A program made the position numbers and the translations under genes. 64,000 bases of DNA from Berberis thunbergii (taxonomy: Eukaryota; Streptophyta; Magnoliopsida; Ranunculales; Berberidaceae): assembly GCA_003290165.1 (NCBI GenBank), contig QNQO01000678.1, forward strand, positions 124,001 to 188,000, given 5' to 3'. How positions within the stretch are numbered: position 1 is the stretch's first letter; each line of letters starts with the position of its first letter. Below are positions 59,109-64,000 of the stretch, in pieces. The notes under the pieces were generated by a model that was not told the origin of the DNA, did no database searches, and was given only the letters and a program-made list of their open reading frames with translations.

Positions 59109-60023
59109 CAGGGGTGGGCATCCCATCCCGCAACCTGATTTCGTTCCAATTTCGTCCCGTCCCGATTTTTTCGGGTCTTAATGGAATTAAATAATTTCAT
59201 TCCGATCCCGTTCCGTGCCGATTGGGATGAAGATTTTCAATCCCGCCAATCTCGTCCCGCCCCGAGCTAATTTTTTAATATTTATTATTAATATTTTTAT
59301 TTATTTATTTATTTTTATTTATATAAACTTACAGATGACTGACATAAACTCATGGTGTTTGTAGTGGTAACAAAAATGTTACTTCAAGAAATAAATATTC
59401 ATTAAGCAAGAGAAAAATAGCAAACTGTTGCTTAGATTTCCAATAAAAGTGGCTTAAATTATTTAACTTTCAAATATTGATAATACCCAGGTGAAGATAA
59501 GAAATAGCAATTAACTGAGTAATACATATTCAGAAGGGAACATTCAGGGGCGGAACTAAGAAGTTGAGATGCCCCGGGCTGTAAAAATATATTTTTTAAA
59601 TTACGATATATGTATTGATGGTAAATCATTATGAATATGTTAAAGCATCACCAATAGGTCTATATTTCTTCTATAACAAAAGATGAAATGTCATTTTGTC
59701 AATGAACTATGAATTTTGTTTCCCACAGTAATTAAATTGTAAAATCAGTTGAAATGTCATCATAGCGACACAATACTCTTAATGGGTCCTATTTATCATA
59801 TCATTTACTAAAAGTCAGCCCACTCGACTTCATTGTTAGGGGATTTAGTGACTACCCTTATATTTGCATGCCACATCTATATCTAATTATAAGAAAATTA
59901 TTTTCCACGCTCTTATATGATGATAATCTTTGCAGCAGTCATAGGCAATACGCTGATCCCGTCCTAATCCCATATGAACGAGATGAGTATATCTCATTCC
60001 ATCCCATCCCGTGTCCACCCCTA
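59109..60023. mobile_element. Non-autonomous hAT element, 915 bp, GGGACGGGAT subfamily
   Basis: Ends CAGGGGTGGGCA and TGTCCACCCCTA; flanking 8-mers GTAAAATG (59101-59108) and ATAAAATA (60024-60031) match at 6 of 8. Subterminal CCCGTCCCG motifs occur at both ends. The core is the inverted homologue of the element at 7644-8609 over most of its length, the clearest sister pair in the window. Confidence 0.9.
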
Positions 60024-60555
60024 ATAAAATAACGACAAGAAATTGTTATTGGGCATCTTGCTTTAACAAAAATCTTCAACAAACCACATCATATGCTCTT
60101 GTCAAAGGAGCCCCATTAATCTCCACTTAGTATTCATGCCATTCCATGCATGCACCAAATAAGAAAGGAGGGGGGGATGGGGAGAGATTAGAGAAAGGGT
60201 TTTTTGAAGTAGAGATTGCGATTAAAAAAATAAAAATAAAATAATAATAATAATAATAATAATAATAGGGGGGTGAGAAAACTTTGGAACCAAATAATAA
60301 TTGATTTAAGTTTTTTTTAGCCTTAACCTAGGTAAGGGCAAAATTGTCTGAAAATTAATTTTGGAGCTTGTCTAACTGGCGAGGAAATCAGGGAGGCACG
60401 CGTCGCGAAGGGGATGAAGGATCCTCCCTTTTCCCTCGCTAGTTTCCTCGACAATTAGAATTTCTGTTAATTTTGATATGTTAATGACGCAGACTTAATG
60501 GCTTCATCATAAAATGAGTGCGAAACTCAATGAGTCTTCCAAACAAGATGCCAAA
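60024..60555. other. Intergenic spacer
   Basis: Contains a G tract near 60171 and an (AAT)n run at 60242-60267. No gene or paired ends recognised. Confidence 0.4.
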
Positions 60556-61745
60556 TAGGGATGGCAGTGGGGCGGATTTTCACGGATATCTGCCCCACCC
60601 AATCCGTATGGGGCGAATTTGGATATAGCTAAATGGGTTTTGGGGCGAATACAGATATTCAAATAATATCCGTCGAATATTCGGGGCGGATACGGATTTG
60701 GCCATATCCGCCTCACGGATATCCGTTTAAGTATGAAATTTACTTAAATAGAAAAAAAAAAAAAACAAAAACAAACCTACCCATTGCCATTCGATCTCTT
60801 AAATCTCTCTCTCTCAGACCCACTCGAAGAAACCCCTCCCTCTCCACTTGAAGAAGAAACCACCCTAACCCTAACCCACTCGAAGAAAACCCCTCCCTCT
60901 CCACTCGAAGAAACCCTAACCCACTCGAAGAAACCCCTCCCTCTCCACTCGAAGAAGAAACCCTTCTCCACTCGAAGAAACCCCTCCCCTCACCCCGCTC
61001 TCGTCTCCAGTCTTTCTCAAAGCAGAGCGAAGGCCTTCGTCCCCCCTTCTTCGTCCCTTCGTCCCCCCTTTGTCCCTTCTTCTCTCTCAAAATAGCGAAG
61101 GCCCGCCGCGAAGGGTGGCGGAAGCCGACCCTACCTTCTCTCTCACAGCGAAGGCCGCGAACGAAGACGAAGGCGACCCTTCTCTCTCACAACCCTTCTC
61201 TCTCACAGTGAAGGCCGTGAAGGGACCCTTCTCTCTCACAGTGAAGCCGTGAAGGCCGCGAAGGGTGCCGGTGCCGGTGCCGGTGATCTCAGATCTGAAA
61301 TCAAGATCTGATATCAGATCATCTTTAGATCGAAATTTAGTCTTTTTTTTTTTGCAAATTTTTGTATTGTTTTTTGTAATTAGATCTTTGATCTCAGATC
61401 ATTATTTAGATCGTTTTTTTTTTGGTATGTTTTTTTGTAATATTTGTATGGATCCTTTGTAATTTTTTGTTGTTATAATTTTTGTTGTAATTTGTTGTTA
61501 TAATTAGATGGATAAAATTATGTTTTTTTTTTGAAGATCTGAGATCTGTTTTTTTTTCGGAAGATCTGTTTTTTTTTTCGGGTTAAATGAGCGGGGCGAA
61601 TATCCGCCTATTTGTCCAGATCGGGGATGGTTTTAAAAAAAAATGGCAAACGGATATGCGGGGCGGTTTCGGGGTCCCGAAATCCCTTGCGGGGCGGGGA
61701 TGGATTTGCTCAAATCCGCCCCAATCCGCCCCGTTGCCATCCCTA
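60556..61745. mobile_element. Non-autonomous hAT element, 1.2 kb, CGGAT subfamily
   Basis: Ends TAGGGATGGCAG and TTGCCATCCCTA, with flanks ATGCCAAA (60548-60555) and ACGCCAAA (61746-61753) matching at 7 of 8. Subterminal GGGGCGGAT and ATATCCG repeats occur at both ends, and AAACGG at 61648-61653 and inverted at 60723-60728. The interior has tandem repeats and AGATCTGATATC-like stretches shared with 22589 and 54282. Confidence 0.92.
60818..61270. repeat. Two tandem-repeat arrays inside the hAT
   Basis: ACTCGAAGAAA recurs at about 20-45 bp spacing from 60822 to 60985, and CTTCTCTCTCACAG with GAAGGCCG recurs between 61130 and 61262, ending in GCCGGT repeats. The spacers are not unique, so these are minisatellites and not a CRISPR array. 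Confidence 0.8.
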
Positions 61746-62107
61746 ACGCCAAACTCTAATAATCATAAAACAAAATCCTCGGAAACAAGTAGGGGTGGGC
61801 ACGGTTCGGTTCGGTTCCAAATTTTGAGGAACCTAACTCGAACCGTTTAAAATTTTATCGGTTCGGTTCGGTTCATCTATTTTGAACGTTGGAACCGAAC
61901 CTAACTCGAACCGTTTACAACGGTTCGGTTTCAAACGGTTCCTTGAAACAAATAATCTCATTTCATTAACCACCTTTGGTAGTTTATTGTTACACCGTGA
62001 ATGTCTACTTGAATTGCAAAACTATATCCATGCAGTTTATATCTAATCATGCCGCTTTGCAACGTGACATTATAGATCTTTTATACATCTACTCTATTTC
62101 TCTGCAG

Positions 62108-62155
62108 GATGGACGAATTAATTATGACGAGTTTTCCACAATGATGAGCTCTATC
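62108..62155 (+). pseudogene. Calcium-dependent protein kinase EF-hand exon fragment
   Basis: A splice-acceptor-like TTTCTCTGCAG is followed by DGRINYDEFSTMM, the loop and exit helix of the last EF hand in plant CDPKs. Only this exon piece is visible. It lies between the hAT left end and the transposase gene, so it may be a captured host fragment or a host remnant. The match is short. Confidence 0.45.
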
Positions 62156-63048
62156 TTTTATACATTTTTTTTTTGATATTTTAGCATACCCACTCACTTT
62201 CAATTGGAAAGGTGAATTTGAATTTTAGTGTTCTTCTCTATGATACACATTGTTCCATAATGGGTCCATAACGAAGTACGAATCATTAAGTTAGGCCTTC
62301 CAAGAGAATAATATGATCATATCATATGGAAACAATTTGACCATGAACAAATTATCATGGGGAAATAGTAACATGAGTTAAGGACTGGTGCATATTCTGC
62401 TTGGTAGGGAAATACTTGGAAGTATCAATTAGTATTGAACTCATGCATCATAATTCATCAACTCTTTTTATCATAATGGTTGATCACTTAAGAATGATAT
62501 AAAAATACACAAAATCATCATTTCAAAAGGTCATTTGCACAATTGAATTCTAAAGCCACATGGAAATGACACCAAACCCAGAAACATAAATAATTTAAGC
62601 AATCTGAATTCTGATCTCTCTCCCACAGTTCTTTTGTACAAAGCATGTAAAATCCACCACAAATGCTAGAATAGTAGAATTTGCCTAAACCAACAGACTG
62701 CAAGTCTGCAACAGTTCCACAAACAGCCACCATCATCATCTAAAACAGCCACCCTGAACCAACAGACTGCAAGTAAAATGAGGGCCTCGTGCCATGACAT
62801 ACTTGGAATTTGACAATCATAGAATGAAACAAACACTGAAATTTCTGTCTGCAATCATATACATCTAAAATTTTCACAAACAACCACCCTCATTCCACAA
62901 ACACACACTGAAATTTCTGCTTGCAATGTTCAAAATCAGATTCAAAATACATTGTTCAGCATACACATCAGATTCAGCATACAAATCAGATTACATTGTT
63001 CAAAATAAGATTCAAAACATAAAGCCCTATCCCCTGAAAATTCTGAAA

Positions 63049-64000
63049 TCAAATTATCAACAAACCCTTGGCCTTTCCCTTTCCCTTTAATGTTGATTGA
63101 GAACTTGGATCACTTGAGCTTGCATCCTTTTCTTTGCCTTTAGATGTTGTGATCATCAACTTTGCAAAGTCTTTGACAAACAAACAAGAAACATAAATAT
63201 GTTAATAAATAATAACTATAACTCAAATTCAAACAACACAAATCACAAATATTGTATTACCTTTTTCACATTCTGTATAAAACTCAATTTCTTCTGCATT
63301 TGCTTCATAGTCTATGTTGTTGATATTGTTGACATAGTCGCTTTTTATCCAATTCTGGAGGCATATCAATGCCTCCACAAAATTCGGAGTGAGAGATGAT
63401 CTAAAGGGATCAATCACTCGGCCTCCGGTGCTAAAAGCACTCTCACTAGCAACTGTTGACACTTGAATAGGCAATACATCTTTTGCTAGCAGTGCAAGTG
63501 TGGGGTACTTGGTCCCATTCAGCTTCCACCATCTCAAAATGTCAAACATCTCAATCTTGTTAGCTTTCTCTAATGGATCCATGAGATACCTATCCACCTC
63601 ATGTGAAAGCACAACATCTTCCATATCTTCTAGCTCCTTCTGCCAATCATCCATCATCTCATCAAGTATTGAAGGACTTTCGGTTGGTGCTAGTCCACAT
63701 ATTTTTTGTCCATATGAAGAGCAAGTGCTAGCACTTGATTGAGAATTCTAATAACCAAAAGAAAGAGAACAATTTGACTAGGTTAAAGTATGAATTTAAT
63801 ACCCAATAAACTTTATAATAATGAAAAAAAATTTGAAGAAATTTTTGAACTTGTGATTACCTGTTTTGAACCCTTTAGTTGCTTTTGGGGACCGACAGCT
63901 TGTTGAGCATATTCATCACACAACTCCTTCATTAATGCCATAATTTTTGTACTTTTGTCTTCAATATCCTCTTCAACATACCCCAATTTCTTTTTACACA
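63049..64000 (-). CDS. hAT-family transposase, C-terminal part (zinc-finger BED / RICESLEEPER type), 5' end outside window
   Basis: Three exons on the minus strand: 64000-63861 (partial), 63747-63261 and 63170-63049, with GT-AG borders and consistent phase. The central exon carries the hAT dimerisation domain: WWKLNGTKYPTLALLAKDVL, TVASESAFSTGGRVID and ALICLQNWI. The last exon is a Lys/Ser-rich tail ending at TGA (63051-63049). No stop or frameshift is visible over about 250 residues, in contrast to every retroelement here. The N-terminal BED zinc finger and the catalytic acidic residues lie beyond the window. The protein excises and reinserts elements with matching ends; it could act on the short hATs described above, or be a domesticated relative. 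Confidence 0.88.

Larger units (their letters stand above)
61790..64000. mobile_element. Probable autonomous hAT element, left end and transposase 3' half (runs off window)
   Basis: The left terminus TAGGGGTGGGCA starts at 61790, followed by dense GGTTCGGTTCGG repeats and three AAACGG hexamers (61933-61938; inverted at 61843-61848 and 61911-61916). A hAT transposase gene on the opposite strand begins to be read at 63049 and extends beyond 64000. If they belong together, as orientation and spacing allow, this is a coding member of the family. The right terminus is outside the window; the predicted 8-bp duplication is GAAACAAG. Confidence 0.6.

Noticed and set aside
60818..60990. Regularly spaced repeats suggestive of a CRISPR array
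   Set aside because: Spacers are not unique, periods vary and the host is a plant; it is a minisatellite.
60740..61095. Frames on both strands with repeated phrases
   Set aside because: Translation of a tandem repeat in a hAT; open in both directions because of the repeat.

Overview
This is nuclear DNA of a flowering plant, most likely a eudicot. The evidence is split genes with GT-AG introns and plant versions of three conserved proteins, plus plant retrotransposon lineages (Ty3/gypsy chromovirus-type and Athila-type, Ty1/copia), many hAT DNA transposons, a tRNA-derived SINE and AT-rich introns. The species cannot be named from the sequence alone.

Three host genes can be supported. (1) A plus-strand histone-fold gene of the NF-YB11 / DNA polymerase epsilon subunit 3 type (three exons, 8782-13202); its first intron carries a 3.0 kb antisense LTR element. 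(2) A minus-strand hnRNP-Q-like triple-RRM gene of the LIF2 family (eight coding exons, 19488-14933) with a 5' UTR intron and a promoter near 21.55 kb; it has one extra base in the RRM3 exon. (3) A minus-strand replication protein A 14 kDa subunit gene (RPA3; three exons, 53678-51337) whose first coding exon holds only the ATG. Genes 1 and 3 are replication-linked and each has an E2F-type site (GGCGGGAAA) 100-155 bp upstream of its ATG. Gene remnants include a class III peroxidase 3' fragment near 58.5 kb and a calcium-dependent protein kinase EF-hand exon near 62.1 kb.

Most of the rest is transposable elements. Region 1-6617 is a degenerate gypsy element split by a 2.4 kb solo LTR with a perfect 5-bp target duplication. 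Region 30.07-49.8 kb is a nested stack. A copia element was hit by (a) a hAT that itself contains a smaller hAT, (b) an 11.4 kb Athila-type element whose 5' LTR holds a hAT, which in turn holds two tandem MITEs, and (c) a 2.5 kb non-coding LTR element.

The dominant theme is a dense hAT population. At least ten elements have ends of the form TAGGGGTGGGCA or TAGGGATGGCA, most with recognisable 8-bp target duplications. They fall into subfamilies with different GC-rich subterminal repeat motifs. The right edge holds the C-terminal half of a real hAT transposase gene (minus strand, 63049 to beyond 64000). It lies inside an element whose left end at 61790 uses the same terminus and carries several AAACGG hexamers, the known Ac transposase target. 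This is the best candidate for the autonomous driver of the family.
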